This document shows positions 45,571-57,986 of a stretch of DNA of 64,000 bases, piece after piece; the stretch's first letter is position 1, and each line of letters starts with the position of its first letter. Source of the DNA: Buttiauxella warmboldiae (lineage in GTDB: Bacteria; Pseudomonadota; Gammaproteobacteria; Enterobacterales; Enterobacteriaceae); the NCBI RefSeq assembly GCF_003818135.1, contig NZ_RPOH01000036.1:1-64000 (forward strand). Reading direction: 5' to 3'. The position numbers and the translations under genes were made by a program. The notes beneath the pieces were generated by a model that searched no databases, was not told the DNA's origin, and saw nothing but the letters and a program-made list of their open reading frames with translations.

Positions 45571-46674
45571 TTGACAAAAACACAACATGAGGCGGTGAAA
45601 ACCCGTCATAAGGAGAGTTCGCTCATTTTCCCGCTATTAGCGCTGGTGGTACTGGTGATGTGGGGAGGAAGCCAGTCTTTTCCAGCGGTTATTGGCATCA
45701 ATATTCTGGCCCTGGTGGGTATTTTAAGTAGCGCCTTTAGCGTGGTTCGCCATGCCGACGTGCTCGCACACCGTTTAGGCGAACCTTACGGCTCCCTGAT
45801 CCTGAGTCTTTCCGTCGTGATTCTTGAAGTGAGCCTAATCTCCGCATTAATGGCCACTGGCGATGCCGCGCCGACGCTAATGCGCGACACGCTCTATTCC
45901 ATCATTATGATTGTGACGGGGGGGCTGGTCGGTTTCTCTCTTCTGCTGGGGGGAAACAAATTCGCCACGCAATATATGAATCTGTTCGGCATCAAACAGT
46001 ATCTGATTGCCCTGTTCCCGCTGGCCGTTATTGTGCTGGTGTTACCCACCGCGCTGCCGGAAGGCAACTTCAGCACCGGGCAGGCGCTGATGGCGGCGGC
46101 AATATCGGCAGCGATGTATGGCGTGTTCTTATTGATCCAGACGAAAACGCACCAGAGCCTGTTTGTGTATGAACACGAAGACGAGTCTGACGACGACGAT
46201 CCGCATCATGGCAAACCATCCGCCCACAGCAGCACCTGGCATGCCATCTGGCTGATTGTGCATCTGATTGCGGTGATTGCCGTCACCAAGATGAACGCCG
46301 GGCCCCTGGAGTCATTGCTCAATACCCTGAATGCGCCTGCGCAGTTTACCGGTTTCCTGGTGGCGTTACTGATCCTCTCCCCGGAAGGGTTAGGCGCCCT
46401 GAAAGCCGTGCTGAGCAACCAGGTTCAGCGCGCAATGAATCTGTTCTTTGGCTCCGTACTGGCAACCATTTCGTTGACCGTGCCCGCCGTAACGCTGATT
46501 GCCATGCTGACGGGTAACGATTTGACCTTCGGCTTAGGGAAGCCTGAACTGGTGGTGATGCTCACCTCGCTGGTGCTGTGCCAGATTTCATTCTCCACCG
46601 GGCGCACCAACGTGCTCAATGGTACCGCGCACCTTGCGTTGTTTGCCGCCTATCTGATGACAATATTTGCCTGA
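45571..46674 (+). CDS. chaA: Calcium/sodium-potassium:proton antiporter ChaA
   Basis: Inner-membrane CaCA-family antiporter that extrudes Na+, K+ or Ca2+ for protons at alkaline pH. The 367-residue protein has about 11 helices in two repeats with alpha motifs (SVVILEVSLISALMA; LLILSPEGLGALKAV), joined by the acidic loop EHEDESDDDDPHHGK. It begins with TTG, with GGAGA 7 bases upstream. This start aligns with E. coli ChaA, and no ATG lies in frame nearby. Confidence 0.95.
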   Translation: MTKTQHEAVKTRHKESSLIFPLLALVVLVMWGGSQSFPAVIGINILALVGILSSAFSVVRHADVLAHRLGEPYGSLILSLSVVILEVSLISALMATGDAAPTLMRDTLYSIIMIVTGGLVGFSLLLGGNKFATQYMNLFGIKQYLIALFPLAVIVLVLPTALPEGNFSTGQALMAAAISAAMYGVFLLIQTKTHQSLFVYEHEDESDDDDPHHGKPSAHSSTWHAIWLIVHLIAVIAVTKMNAGPLESLLNTLNAPAQFTGFLVALLILSPEGLGALKAVLSNQVQRAMNLFFGSVLATISLTVPAVTLIAMLTGNDLTFGLGKPELVVMLTSLVLCQISFSTGRTNVLNGTAHLALFAAYLMTIFA

Positions 46675-46687
46675 CGATCCAGGTGAT

Positions 46688-46723
46688 AAAAAAGGCCCTT
46701 ATCGCAAGATAAGGGCCTTTTTT
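46688..46723. terminator. chaA/kdsA bidirectional terminator
   Basis: 13-bp perfect stem AAAGGCCCTTATC/GATAAGGGCCTTT with loop GCAA, flanked by A- and T-runs, between converging chaA and kdsA. Confidence 0.95.
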
Positions 46724-46742
46724 TACTAGCTTAATCAGTAAA

Positions 46743-47609
<867 letters not shown>

Positions 47610-47668
47610 TCAGAGGTAGCAGAACTACCCATTGAGTTATTCTTTCAAGTTGTTCAGTAAAATCAGTT

Positions 47669-48478
47669 CTAGTGCAGAGTGACCTGTTTTTGCGCAATCG
47701 CATTAATTTGCGCTTTGATCATCTCGCTTATCGGATCTTCCGGACACTGCTCAACAAAATAGCTGAGGTCGGTGAGCGCCACGTGTTCGCAATCGAGCTG
47801 CGCATAAATCAGCCCGCGATCGCGAATTTCATACGGGTCTTCCGGGTTAAACTGGAGCAACACCTGGCTGGCTCGCAGTGCCGCCTCCATCTGGCGTTCT
47901 TCCATCAGTGCAGATTTCAGGGTGTCGAGTAGCTTGCGCACCACCTCTGCATTATCTGCTTCATCTAAATCTTCATCGAACAGTTCGGCCGTTGGCCCGA
48001 CGTTGCCTTTCAGCCACACTTCAAGCGTGTGCTCATTAAGCGTGTCGCCGTTGAACGGGTTGATAAGCCACATTTCGCCGTCCATCCAGTCGCCGCGTAA
48101 AATCAGCTGCGTCGGGAAGATCACCGGCGTTAAGGGGATATCAAGGCGCTCGGCAACCCACAGCAGAATGGCGCCCAGCGATACGGCGCTGCCCTGACGT
48201 TTGGTCAGCACTTTATCAAGCCATAGTGCATCGGACAGGCGGTAAACGCCGCTGGCGTCTTTAAACCCCCAGCTGCCGTAAAACAGTTCAATTAACTTTT
48301 CAAGCTGCACATCCTGGTGTAGACCTTCGCAGATCTCTTCACGGGCGAGGCTCGCCAGGTTTTCCAGCTGTGCACGCACTTCTTGCGCCGGGAAATCATC
48401 ACGGATCAACTGCGAGACTAAAATCATGCCCTCGCACAACGGCGCCTGATTGAATTCGAAATCGGCTAACGACCTCAT
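47669..48478 (-). CDS. sirB1: SirB1 family protein (YchA)
   Basis: Cytoplasmic protein of 269 residues, with a transglutaminase-like N-terminal domain (about 40-180) and a C-terminal TPR-like region (about 195-260: ALRASQVLLQFNPEDPYEIRDRG). The molecular function is not established. It follows sirB2 by 3 bases, so the two are co-transcribed. Confidence 0.93.
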   Translation of the reverse strand: MRSLADFEFNQAPLCEGMILVSQLIRDDFPAQEVRAQLENLASLAREEICEGLHQDVQLEKLIELFYGSWGFKDASGVYRLSDALWLDKVLTKRQGSAVSLGAILLWVAERLDIPLTPVIFPTQLILRGDWMDGEMWLINPFNGDTLNEHTLEVWLKGNVGPTAELFDEDLDEADNAEVVRKLLDTLKSALMEERQMEAALRASQVLLQFNPEDPYEIRDRGLIYAQLDCEHVALTDLSYFVEQCPEDPISEMIKAQINAIAQKQVTLH

Positions 48479-48481
48479 GAC

Positions 48482-48871
48482 TTACCCCAGTAATGGTATT
48501 TTGGTGGTGGCGAGTTTAATGATGATGTAAAGCACCACCAGCGCCAGCAGGAAGGCAAACCACCGTATCTGCTGACTGCGCGGGCGTCGGCCCAACACGA
48601 TAAACCCTAAAACGATATAGATGATAACGCCAAATAGCTTTTCAGTCAGCCATGCGCCCTGCGGCGTAAAGGGATAGAAATGCGTCAGCATCACTAGCGC
48701 AACGCCGCTGGCCAGCAACAGGGTGTCGTTGACGTGCGGCACAATGCGCACCCAGCGCCTGTGTGACATGGCCGAATCACGGTATTGCCACCAGTAGCGT
48801 AAAATAAACAGGCTCACGGAAATGAAGACCGTCAGAATATGCAAATGCTTGAGCGCGAAGTACGTTGCCAT
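48482..48871 (-). CDS. sirB2: SirB2 family inner-membrane protein
   Basis: 129-residue protein with four hydrophobic helices (YFALKHLHILTVFISVSLF near the start) and the conserved RRWVRIVPHVNDT loop. Named in Salmonella for an effect on invasion gene expression; the molecular function is unknown. It lies 19 bases after prmC and 3 bases before sirB1. Confidence 0.93.
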   Translation of the reverse strand: MATYFALKHLHILTVFISVSLFILRYWWQYRDSAMSHRRWVRIVPHVNDTLLLASGVALVMLTHFYPFTPQGAWLTEKLFGVIIYIVLGFIVLGRRPRSQQIRWFAFLLALVVLYIIIKLATTKIPLLG

Positions 48872-48890
48872 TTTGCTCGGTTCCTTATCT

Positions 48891-49721
48891 TCAGAAATAG
48901 CGTCCTGCTGTCAGACGGTCATTGCCGCCGTAATCCTGACAGCTGTGTATCTCGGTATATCCGGCATCCCTGAACAATTCACGAACCCCGGCGGCCTGAA
49001 GCCAACCGTGTTCCAGCAATAACCAGCCCCCCGGTTCAAGAAAGCCACGCGAGTCTTGCACCAGCGTACGTAAATCAGCTAAGCCGTGGTTATCGGCCAC
49101 CAGCGCGCTGCGTGGTTCAAAGCGAACATCCCCCTGTAAAAGATGCGGGTCTTGTTCATCAATATAGGGTGGATTGCTGACAATCACGGCAAAACGCTGG
49201 GTATTGAGCGCACTAAACCAGTTGCTTTGCAAGATTTTCACATTGGAAATGCCGAGACGCTGAGCGTTATCACGCGCTAATTCTACCGCTTCCGGGATCA
49301 AATCAAGCGCCGTGATATCACAATCCGGGCGTTCGCTGGCAATCGCCAGAGCAATCGCCCCGGTGCCGGTGCCTAAATCGAGCACGGAACAGGCGGTTTC
49401 AGGCATTCTGGCGAGGGCCTGCTCGACGAGACACTCCGTATCCGGGCGCGGGATAAGCGTCACCGGCGAGACACGTAGCGGCAGCGACCAGAACTCACGT
49501 TCCCCCACCAGATGCGCGACAGGTTCACCCGCTACCCGGCGCGCCAGCAAAACAGCCAGCTGCTGCTGCTGTTCTGGCGTTAATTCAGTTTCGCCGAATG
49601 CCAGAATGAAGGTTCGTGCTTTCCCCGTCACAAAGCCCAGCAAAATCTCCGCATCGCGGCGCGGGCTTTCACCCGCCTCAAGCCTTACGATGGCCTGTTT
49701 TAACCAGCGTTGAAAATCCAT
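48891..49721 (-). CDS. prmC: Release factor glutamine methyltransferase PrmC
   Basis: Methylates the glutamine of the GGQ motif in release factors RF1 and RF2. The 276-residue protein has the N-terminal helical RF-binding domain, SAM-binding VLDLGTGTGAIALA and the catalytic NPPY motif (IVSNPPYID). Its start shares one base with the prfA stop (TAATG), so the enzyme and its substrate are translationally coupled. Confidence 0.97.
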   Translation of the reverse strand: MDFQRWLKQAIVRLEAGESPRRDAEILLGFVTGKARTFILAFGETELTPEQQQQLAVLLARRVAGEPVAHLVGEREFWSLPLRVSPVTLIPRPDTECLVEQALARMPETACSVLDLGTGTGAIALAIASERPDCDITALDLIPEAVELARDNAQRLGISNVKILQSNWFSALNTQRFAVIVSNPPYIDEQDPHLLQGDVRFEPRSALVADNHGLADLRTLVQDSRGFLEPGGWLLLEHGWLQAAGVRELFRDAGYTEIHSCQDYGGNDRLTAGRYF

Positions 49722-50803
49722 TAATCCTGCTCAGACAGCGCCGCTAGCTGGTCTGCCTGGAACTCCTGCACAATAGGTTCGATAAGCCCGTCGAGTTTGC
49801 CTTCCATCACTTCATCAAGACGATAGAGCGTCACGTTGATGCGGTGATCGGTCACGCGGCCTTGCGGGAAGTTATAAGTACGGTTGCGGTCTGAACGGTC
49901 GCCGCTGCCAAGCAGGTTGCGGCGCGTTGAGGCTTCTTCCTGCTGACGTTTTGCCATTTCAGCAGCACGGATACGCGAACCCAGTACCGCAAGCGCTTTG
50001 GCTTTGTTCTTGTGCTGCGAGCGTTCGTCCTGGCACTCCACCACGATACCGGTCGGCAAGTGGGTAATACGGATGGCGGAGTCGGTGGTGTTAACGTGCT
50101 GGCCGCCGGCACCCGAGGAGCGGAAAGTGTCAATACGCAAATCGCCCGGGTTAATATCCGGCAGTTCCGCTTCAGGAATTTCTGGCATCACTGCGACGGT
50201 ACAGGCCGAAGTATGAATGCGCCCCTGGGATTCGGTCGCCGGCACGCGCTGCACGCGATGGCCGCCGGACTCAAATTTCAGGCGGCCATACACGCCGTCG
50301 CCGCTGATTTTTGCGATCACTTCTTTAAAGCCGCCGTGCTCGCCTTCGTTGGCGCTGAGGATTTCCACTTTCCAGCGGCGCGATTCCGCATAACGGCTGT
50401 ACATACGGAACAGATCGCCGGCAAAAATCGCTGCTTCATCACCGCCGGTCCCGGCGCGGACTTCAACAAACGCATTGCGCTCGTCATCAGGATCTTTGGG
50501 CAGCAGCAGCACTTGCAGTTGCTGTTCTAACTCTTCGCTGTCGCTTTTTGCCTGGTTCAGCTCTTCCTGCGCCATCTCGCGCATTTCCGGATCATCAAGC
50601 ATGCTCTGCGCGGTTTCAATATCTTCCTGAATCTGGCGCCATTGCAGGAAGCAACGGGAAACGTCGCTGAGCTGTGCGTATTCACGCGATAACGCGCGGA
50701 AACGATCCTGGTCGGCAATTGTGGCAGCATCACCAAGCAGAGCCTGAACTTCTTCATGGCGCTCTTGCAGGGCTTCTAGTTTGGCAACGATAGAAGACTT
50801 CAT
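49721..50803 (-). CDS. prfA: Peptide chain release factor RF1
   Basis: Recognises UAA and UAG stop codons and triggers peptide release. The 360-residue protein carries the codon-reading PAT motif ([15 protein letters not shown]) and the catalytic GGQ in [15 protein letters not shown], the target of PrmC encoded directly downstream. It begins 35 bases after hemA. Confidence 0.98.
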   Translation of the reverse strand: MKSSIVAKLEALQERHEEVQALLGDAATIADQDRFRALSREYAQLSDVSRCFLQWRQIQEDIETAQSMLDDPEMREMAQEELNQAKSDSEELEQQLQVLLLPKDPDDERNAFVEVRAGTGGDEAAIFAGDLFRMYSRYAESRRWKVEILSANEGEHGGFKEVIAKISGDGVYGRLKFESGGHRVQRVPATESQGRIHTSACTVAVMPEIPEAELPDINPGDLRIDTFRSSGAGGQHVNTTDSAIRITHLPTGIVVECQDERSQHKNKAKALAVLGSRIRAAEMAKRQQEEASTRRNLLGSGDRSDRNRTYNFPQGRVTDHRINVTLYRLDEVMEGKLDGLIEPIVQEFQADQLAALSEQD

Positions 50804-50838
50804 GGGCGGTGTTTCACCTTGTAATAAGAGTTTATTTG

Positions 50839-52095
50839 CTACTCCAGCCCGAGGCTGTTGCGCAGAATCTGCAGGCGTTCGTCATCCCCGTCACGGGCAG
50901 CCTGCTGGAGAGATTTGGTTGGTGCGTGGATCAGGCGATTGGTTAACTTCCATGCCAGATCCTGAAGAACGGTTTCGGCATCGCCACCCTGCTGGAGGGC
51001 GCTCAGCGCTTTCGCCGCCAGGTCGTCGCGCACCTGTTCAGCCTGGCTGCGGTATTCACGAATGGTTTCGGTGGCGCTTTGCGCGCGCAGCCACGCCATA
51101 AATTCACTGCATTCTTGTGCAACGATAGTTTCCGCTTCAACCGCGGCGGCTTTGCGCTGCGCCAGGTTGCTTTGGATAATCGCCTGCAGATCGTCGACGC
51201 TATATAAATAAGCATTCGCCAGCTTGCCCACTTCCGGTTCAACATCACGCGGAACGGCAATATCCACCAGCAGCAGAGGTTGGTTACGGCGAGCTTTAAG
51301 GGCACGCTCCACCATGCCTTTGCCGATAATCGGCAGCGGGCTGGCGGTGGAGCTGATAATAATGTCGGCTTCCTGCAAGCGTGAGTCGATGTCGCTAAGG
51401 CTTATCACCTCAGCGCCGACTTCATCCGCCAGCACCTGAGCACGTTCACGCGTGCGGTTGGCAATCATCATGTTCTTTACGTTGTGTTCACGTAAATGAC
51501 GCGCCGCCAGCTCAATAGTTTCGCCCGCACCGACCAGCAGCACCGTTACGGTCGATAAGGATTCAAAGATTTGTCGCGCCAGCGTACAGGCCGCAAATGC
51601 TACCGAGACGGCGCTGGCACCGATTTCAGTTTCGGTTCTGACACGCTTGGCAACAGAGAAGGACTTCTGGAACATGCGTTCCAGCTCGCTTGAGTGCGTG
51701 TGCCCTTTCTGTGCGTCAGCAAAGGCTTTTTTAACCTGGCCTAAGATTTGTGGCTCGCCGAGGACCAGGGAATCAAGACCGCTTGCAACGCGCATTAAAT
51801 GCGTTACCGCTTCGTTATCATGATGCCAGTACAGGCTGTTGCGTACTTCGTCTTCGTTAAGATTGTGGTAATTGCACAGCCAGCGCACCAGCTGCTCGTG
51901 CAGATTTTCCTGTTCTTCAACGCTCAGATACAGCTCCGTGCGGTTGCACGTCGACAGTACCACCCCGCCCTGCACCATCGGCTGTTCGAGCAGGCTGTTC
52001 AATGCCTGGTCGAGCGTATCCGGCGAAAACGTAACACGTTCTCGCAACGAGACTGGAGCTGTTTTGTGGTTGATGCCAAGCGCTAACAGGGTCAT
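50839..52095 (-). CDS. hemA: Glutamyl-tRNA reductase HemA
   Basis: Reduces glutamyl-tRNA to glutamate-1-semialdehyde, the first step of tetrapyrrole (heme, siroheme) synthesis. The start at [20 protein letters not shown] gives 418 residues as in E. coli; the longer frame adds 17 unconserved residues. Catalytic Cys50 is in [10 protein letters not shown] and the NADPH motif is [14 protein letters not shown]. It is the first gene of the leftward operon and divergent from lolB across about 200 bases. Confidence 0.97.
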   Translation of the reverse strand: MTLLALGINHKTAPVSLRERVTFSPDTLDQALNSLLEQPMVQGGVVLSTCNRTELYLSVEEQENLHEQLVRWLCNYHNLNEDEVRNSLYWHHDNEAVTHLMRVASGLDSLVLGEPQILGQVKKAFADAQKGHTHSSELERMFQKSFSVAKRVRTETEIGASAVSVAFAACTLARQIFESLSTVTVLLVGAGETIELAARHLREHNVKNMMIANRTRERAQVLADEVGAEVISLSDIDSRLQEADIIISSTASPLPIIGKGMVERALKARRNQPLLLVDIAVPRDVEPEVGKLANAYLYSVDDLQAIIQSNLAQRKAAAVEAETIVAQECSEFMAWLRAQSATETIREYRSQAEQVRDDLAAKALSALQQGGDAETVLQDLAWKLTNRLIHAPTKSLQQAARDGDDERLQILRNSLGLE

Positions 52096-52299
52096 TGAGC
52101 GGTCTGAGTAACACCGATGTTGATAAGGATTAACTCGGCGCATCATACAGGATGCGGGCAGTCAATAAAAGAGAGTCACCCCTTGTGGGGTATCGGTACA
52201 ATTATTGATTTAAGATAACTTGACCGTAGACGCCCAGACCTGCCACCGCTAGCATAAACAGTTAACAACGAAAATAATCGAGAAGGATCTGCCGCCGCT

Positions 52300-52923
52300 A
52301 TGTTTATGCCGAAAGCCCGTCTGCTGCGCCTTGCGCCCCTGGCAAGCCTTGTTCTGGTTGCCTGTTCTGTTCATCAACCGAGCGGTCCGGCGAAAAGTCC
52401 TGACTCTGCGCAGTGGTTGCAACATCAGCAACAAGTGCAAAAAATCACCCAATATCAGACGCGCGGCGCTTTTGCCTATCTTTCCGATAGCCAGAAGGTC
52501 TATGCGCGTTATAACTGGCAGCAAACCGCGCCAGAGAGCTACCGTCTATTGCTGACCAATCCATTAGGCAGCACCGAACTGGAGCTGAATGCACAACCGG
52601 GCGTGGTACAGTTGACCGACCGCGACGGCAAAAAGTACGTGGCTGATGATGCCGAAGAGATGATGGGTAAATTGACCGGGATGCCGATCCCACTGAATAG
52701 CCTGCGTCAGTGGATCCTCGGCCTGCCGGGTGAGGCCACGGATTACAAACTTGACGACCAGTATCGCCTGAAGGAAATTAACTACACCCAGGACGGTAAA
52801 AGCTGGAAAGTGGTTTACAGTGATTATAATGACAAGGTGCAACCGGCGCTGCCGTCAAACATGGAATTACGTGAAGGCTCACAGCGCATCAAACTCAAAA
52901 TGGATAGCTGGACGGTTAAATAA
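52300..52923 (+). CDS. lolB: Outer-membrane lipoprotein receptor LolB
   Basis: Takes lipoproteins from periplasmic LolA and inserts them in the outer membrane; it is itself a lipoprotein. The 207-residue precursor has a signal peptide with lipobox LVAC and Cys22 as the lipidation site. No Asp follows the Cys, which suits outer-membrane sorting. Conserved ARYNWQQ and LPLNSL-like ([15 protein letters not shown]) segments are present. Its stop shares one base with the ispE start (TAATG). Confidence 0.96.
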   Translation: MFMPKARLLRLAPLASLVLVACSVHQPSGPAKSPDSAQWLQHQQQVQKITQYQTRGAFAYLSDSQKVYARYNWQQTAPESYRLLLTNPLGSTELELNAQPGVVQLTDRDGKKYVADDAEEMMGKLTGMPIPLNSLRQWILGLPGEATDYKLDDQYRLKEINYTQDGKSWKVVYSDYNDKVQPALPSNMELREGSQRIKLKMDSWTVK

Positions 52924-53792
52924 TGAAGAAACGTTGGCCATCACCGGCAAAACTGAATCTTTTTTTGTATATCACCGGGCGTCGTGACGACGGCTACCAT
53001 AATTTACAAACTTTATTTCAGTTCCTTGATTACGGCGACACGATAACCATCGAGCCGCGAAACGATGGCCAGATTCATCTGGCAACCCCGATTGAAGGCG
53101 TGCCGGATGAAGAAAATTTAATCGTCCGCGCCGCACGTTTATTGCAAGATACCGCGCTGCTGATGGGCTCCTTGCCGCAGGGTGCCGGGGCTGATATTAG
53201 CGTGGAAAAAAAATTACCGATGGGGGGAGGCTTAGGCGGAGGCTCGTCCAACGCAGCAACCGTATTAGTGGCGCTCAACCATATCTGGAACACCGGCCTG
53301 ACAGAGGATCAGCTCGCAGCGATTGGTGTGACATTGGGTGCGGATGTTCCGGTATTCGTGCGCGGTTTTGCCGCCTTCGCCGAAGGGGTAGGCGAAAAGC
53401 TCACCCCGGTTTCCCCAGCGGAGAAATGGTACCTGGTCGCGCATCCAGGCGTCAATATTCCGACCCCGATCATTTTCCAGGATCCAGAGCTACCGCGAAA
53501 TACCCCGATCAGATCAATTGATACGTTATTAAACAGTGAATTTGCTAACGATTGTGAGGTTATCGCAAGAAAACGTTTTCGTAAGGTTGATGCGCTGCTT
53601 TCCTGGCTGTTAGAATACGCGCCGTCGCGCCTGACCGGCACCGGCGCTTGTGTGTTTGCTGAATTTGACACCGAGAACGCTGCCCGCCAAGTGCTTAAGC
53701 AAGCCCCGGAATGGCTGCATGGGTTTGTTGCGCGAGGCGTTAATGTCTCCCCGCTGCATCAGGCCATATCCGGGAAAGCTGAGTATTGGTGA
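52923..53792 (+). CDS. ispE: 4-diphosphocytidyl-2-C-methyl-D-erythritol kinase IspE
   Basis: ATP-dependent kinase in the MEP pathway of isoprenoid synthesis. The 289-residue GHMP kinase has [15 protein letters not shown] at the start and the ATP loop [15 protein letters not shown] near residue 98. It is about six residues longer than E. coli IspE at the C-terminus (ending SGKAEYW). It is coupled to lolB by a one-base overlap and carries a PurR-like site for prs inside its coding sequence. Confidence 0.96.
   Translation: MKKRWPSPAKLNLFLYITGRRDDGYHNLQTLFQFLDYGDTITIEPRNDGQIHLATPIEGVPDEENLIVRAARLLQDTALLMGSLPQGAGADISVEKKLPMGGGLGGGSSNAATVLVALNHIWNTGLTEDQLAAIGVTLGADVPVFVRGFAAFAEGVGEKLTPVSPAEKWYLVAHPGVNIPTPIIFQDPELPRNTPIRSIDTLLNSEFANDCEVIARKRFRKVDALLSWLLEYAPSRLTGTGACVFAEFDTENAARQVLKQAPEWLHGFVARGVNVSPLHQAISGKAEYW
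53567..53582. promoter_or_regulatory. PurR-like operator for prs inside ispE
   Basis: AAGAAAACGTTTTCGT matches 13 of 16 positions of the PurR consensus ACGCAAACGTTTGCGT. It overlaps codons for ARKRFRK of IspE. E. coli prs is PurR-repressed and its promoter lies upstream within this region, so the site is probably functional. Confidence 0.6.
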
Positions 53793-53866
53793 CAACGTCA
53801 CCTTGTTTCAGACGTTGCATCAAGCTCTTTATACACCGCCTGGATGGCGCTGCCCCGCCCGCATAA

Positions 53867-54862
<996 letters not shown>

Positions 54863-54874
54863 TCGAACTCGCTT

Positions 54875-54902
54875 AAAAAAACCGCCGCGGCGGGTTTTTT
54901 CT
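54875..54902 (+). terminator. prs terminator
   Basis: CCGCCG/CGGCGG-based stem between an A-run and a T-run, 12 bases after the prs stop. Confidence 0.9.
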
Positions 54903-54982
54903 TTTGTAGTCATAACTCATTGAACAAATGCCTCCTTCACCTGCCATAAATGACAGATGATGCGCTCACGGATGGAAACAAA

Positions 54983-56656
54983 GTGAAAACCGTATCTTCT
55001 TCTGTATTACCTTTCCGCGCTCTGGTAGATGCCTGCTGGCGTGAGAAATACACCGTTTCCCGTTTTAGCCGCGACATTATCGCGGGCATTACCGTTGGGA
55101 TCATTGCCATTCCACTGGCAATGGCGCTGGCTATTGGCAGCGGCGTAGCCCCTCAGTACGGCCTTTATACTTCCGCGATTGCCGGGATTGTTATCGCTTT
55201 AAGCGGAGGTTCACGCTTTAGCGTTTCCGGGCCAACGGCGGCTTTCGTGGTTATTCTCTACCCGGTGGCTCAGCAGTTTGGCCTTGCGGGATTATTGATT
55301 GCGACGCTGATGTCAGGCGTATTTCTTATTTTGTTTGGTCTGGCGCGTTTTGGCCGCCTGATTGAATACATTCCCGTTTCCGTGACGCTCGGTTTTACCT
55401 CCGGAATTGGGATTACCATCGCCACCATGCAGGTGAAAGATTTCTTCGGCCTGACGCTCGCCCGCGTTCCCGAGCATTATCTGAATAAAGTTGCGGCACT
55501 GGCGCTGGCGCTGCCGACCATCAATATGGGTGATGCTGCAATTGGCGTTGCCACTCTTGCCGTGCTGATCCTCTGGCCGCGCCTGGGCATTCGTTTGCCG
55601 GGGCATTTACCGGCGCTGTTAGCGGGCTGCGGGATGATGGCTGCGGTTCATGCCATGGGATTTGACGTGGCGACTATCGGCTCACGTTTTCACTATGTGC
55701 TGGCCGATGGCACACAGGGCAATGGCATCCCGCAGCTATTGCCGCAATTAATGCTGCCGTGGAATATCCCTGCATCTAATTTCACGCTCGGTTGGGATTC
55801 GCTCAGCGCCCTGCTTCCGGCAGCATTTTCGATGGCAATGCTTGGCGCAATCGAATCGCTGCTGTGCGCGGTGGTGTTAGACGGCATGACCAGCACCAAA
55901 CATAATGCCAACAGCGAGCTTATCGGCCAGGGCTTAGGCAATATTATTGCGCCATTCTTTGGCGGTATTACTGCAACGGCTGCCATTGCACGCTCGGCGG
56001 CCAACGTGCGCGCCGGAGCGACTTCGCCAATTGCCGCTGTGATTCACGCGCTGCTGGTAATTATGGCATTGCTGGTGCTGGCACCGTTGCTTTCATGGCT
56101 GCCGCTTTCTGCCATGGCCGCGCTGCTGCTGATGGTTGCCTGGAACATGAGTGAAGCGCATAAAGTAGTGAACCTGCTGCGCCACGCGCCGAAAGACGAC
56201 ATCATCGTGATGCTTATCTGCATGTCGCTGACGGTGCTGTTTGATATGGTGATTGCCATAAGCGTGGGGATTGTTCTGGCATCCCTGCTGTTTATGCGCC
56301 GTATCGCGCGCATGACCCGTCTTGCCCCGGTAAATGTGCCTACGCCTGAAGGTGTGCTGGCGCTACGCGTGACCGGCCCGCTGTTTTTTGCCGCCGCCGA
56401 AGGGCTATTTAACGATCTCTCCCAACGTATTGCGCAAAATCACCTGATTATTTTACAGTGGGATGCCGTACCGGTGCTGGATGCCGGTGGCCTGGAGGCG
56501 TTTCAACGGTTCGTGGAGAAACTACCGGAGGGCTGTGAGCTGCGGGTCACCAACCTGGAATTCCAGCCGCTAAAAACTCTGGCCAGAGCAGCAGTGAAGC
56601 CCATTGCAGGCCGCCTGGCTTTCTTCCCGGATATTCAGTCCGCACTGGCCGAGTAA
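54983..56656 (+). CDS. dauA: C4-dicarboxylic acid transporter DauA (SulP family)
   Basis: SulP-family inner-membrane protein; E. coli DauA (YchM) is an aerobic succinate transporter. The GTG at 54983 aligns with the E. coli start ([14 protein letters not shown]; 557 residues) and has GGAAA upstream; an ATG at 54950 would add 11 residues. A membrane domain of about 14 helices ([33 protein letters not shown]) is followed by a cytoplasmic STAS domain (about 440-550, [13 protein letters not shown]). Confidence 0.92.
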   Translation: MKTVSSSVLPFRALVDACWREKYTVSRFSRDIIAGITVGIIAIPLAMALAIGSGVAPQYGLYTSAIAGIVIALSGGSRFSVSGPTAAFVVILYPVAQQFGLAGLLIATLMSGVFLILFGLARFGRLIEYIPVSVTLGFTSGIGITIATMQVKDFFGLTLARVPEHYLNKVAALALALPTINMGDAAIGVATLAVLILWPRLGIRLPGHLPALLAGCGMMAAVHAMGFDVATIGSRFHYVLADGTQGNGIPQLLPQLMLPWNIPASNFTLGWDSLSALLPAAFSMAMLGAIESLLCAVVLDGMTSTKHNANSELIGQGLGNIIAPFFGGITATAAIARSAANVRAGATSPIAAVIHALLVIMALLVLAPLLSWLPLSAMAALLLMVAWNMSEAHKVVNLLRHAPKDDIIVMLICMSLTVLFDMVIAISVGIVLASLLFMRRIARMTRLAPVNVPTPEGVLALRVTGPLFFAAAEGLFNDLSQRIAQNHLIILQWDAVPVLDAGGLEAFQRFVEKLPEGCELRVTNLEFQPLKTLARAAVKPIAGRLAFFPDIQSALAE

Positions 56657-56667
56657 CCGTTTGCCAA

Positions 56668-56705
56668 TAAATATTCTCCGGCATAGCCGGAGAATATTTA
56701 TTTTT
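56668..56705. terminator. dauA/ychH terminator
   Basis: Perfect 15-bp stem from TAAATATTCTCCGGC and its complement around loop ATA, then a T-tract. It stands between converging dauA and ychH. Confidence 0.92.
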
Positions 56706-56711
56706 GCCGGT

Positions 56712-56990
56712 TTAGCTATGGCGATGGCTATCATCACGACGGCAGCGTTTATCAAAGTGGCGTACCCACCAGTAACGGTCGCAGACTTGCTCATGCCCAC
56801 CAACGCGCGCGCCCGCCAGCCAGAGCACCGCCCCGACGAAGATGCTCAACACGGCTCCGTGGGCGAAATATTGCGGGAAGTTGAACTGCGGGAGCTGGTT
56901 TAAAATAGAATACCCCACTCCGCCCACCATAACGACAAGCCCCAAGCCCATGAAAATGTTGCCGAGTAATGAAGCGTTTTTACGTTTCAT
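56712..56990 (-). CDS. ychH: Stress-induced inner-membrane protein YchH
   Basis: 92-residue protein with two hydrophobic helices (GNIFMGLGLVVMVGGVGYSI; AVLSIFVGAVLWLAGARVGG) and a Cys/Arg-rich tail (CDRYWWVRHFDKRCRRDD). Same length as E. coli YchH, which is linked to stress response and biofilm; mechanism unknown. Divergent from pth across 274 bases in which I see no firm promoter, only a GATCACAATT half-site (57084-57093) that could belong to a CRP site. Confidence 0.93.
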   Translation of the reverse strand: MKRKNASLLGNIFMGLGLVVMVGGVGYSILNQLPQFNFPQYFAHGAVLSIFVGAVLWLAGARVGGHEQVCDRYWWVRHFDKRCRRDDSHRHS

Positions 56991-57264
56991 GCGTTACCTC
57001 CGGTGTTCCTGGGTCGGCGGGGGAAATCCCCACTCCTTGTGTGTAAAGTATAGACAACGCCGTTTCGGATGATATGCGTGGGCGATCACAATTACGTATG
57101 AAAGCACGACAGAAATTTACAAATAACTCGCTGAATGACATGCAATTCTAATGGTTTAGCCGCTGAACTATTCAACATTTAAAGGGGGAATGCATTGCTT
57201 CTTTGTCATCTCGCCGGACGCGCAGTAAACTACGCGGCTCTGGTCTGTTTTCAGGATATTAAAC

Positions 57265-57849
57265 GTGAGCATTAAATTAATTGTTGGCCTGGCAAACCCG
57301 GGGGCGGAATATGCGGCAACCCGCCACAACGCAGGCGCCTGGTATGTGGATTTGCTGGCACAGCGCCATAATCAATCGCTGAAAGAAGAAAGCAAATTCT
57401 TCGGCTATACCGCCCGCATCAACCTTGCCGGAGAAGATGTTCGCCTGCTGGTGCCAACCACGTTTATGAATCTCAGTGGCAAAGCCGTGGGAGCAATGGC
57501 GACATTTTTCCGCATCGCAGCGGATGAAATTCTGGTCGCGCATGATGAACTGGACCTGCCGCCTGGGGTGGCAAAATTCAAACTCGGCGGCGGCCACGGC
57601 GGGCATAATGGCCTGAAAGATATCATCAGCAAATTGGGCAATAACCCCAACTTTCACCGCTTACGCGTCGGAATCGGCCATCCGGGTGATAAAAACAAAG
57701 TTGTCGGCTTTGTGCTGGGCAAACCTCCCCTTAGCGAACAGAAGCTGATTGACGATGCGGTAGACGAAGCGGCGCGTTGCACCGAGGTTTGGCTAAAAGA
57801 AGGTTTAACCAAAGCCACCAATCGCCTGCACGCTTTTAAGGCGCAATAA
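57265..57849 (+). CDS. pth: Peptidyl-tRNA hydrolase
   Basis: Releases tRNA from prematurely dropped peptidyl-tRNA; essential in E. coli. The 194 residues match the family. Catalytic His20 is in [11 protein letters not shown]. The conserved FMNLSGKAV, Asp93 in [10 protein letters not shown] and GHNGLKDI segments are present. It precedes ychF by 137 bases, the conserved enteric pair. Confidence 0.97.
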   Translation: MSIKLIVGLANPGAEYAATRHNAGAWYVDLLAQRHNQSLKEESKFFGYTARINLAGEDVRLLVPTTFMNLSGKAVGAMATFFRIAADEILVAHDELDLPPGVAKFKLGGGHGGHNGLKDIISKLGNNPNFHRLRVGIGHPGDKNKVVGFVLGKPPLSEQKLIDDAVDEAARCTEVWLKEGLTKATNRLHAFKAQ

Positions 57850-57904
57850 ACACCGGCGCGGCCGCCTGCAAGGATTTCTGCGCCCGTTATATGCCGTTTG
57901 CGTG

Positions 57905-57910
57905 TATAAT
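57905..57910 (+). promoter_or_regulatory. Predicted -10 element for ychF
   Basis: Consensus TATAAT preceded directly by TG, 77 bases before the ychF start, in the pth-ychF gap. The -35 region at 17 bp spacing (GCCCGT) is weak. Confidence 0.45.
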
Positions 57911-57986
57911 GGGGAAAGTTATGATCATTTTATCAATGAGACAAGATTAACTCATTGAATATCAAGTAATTAAGGTGAATTAAACC

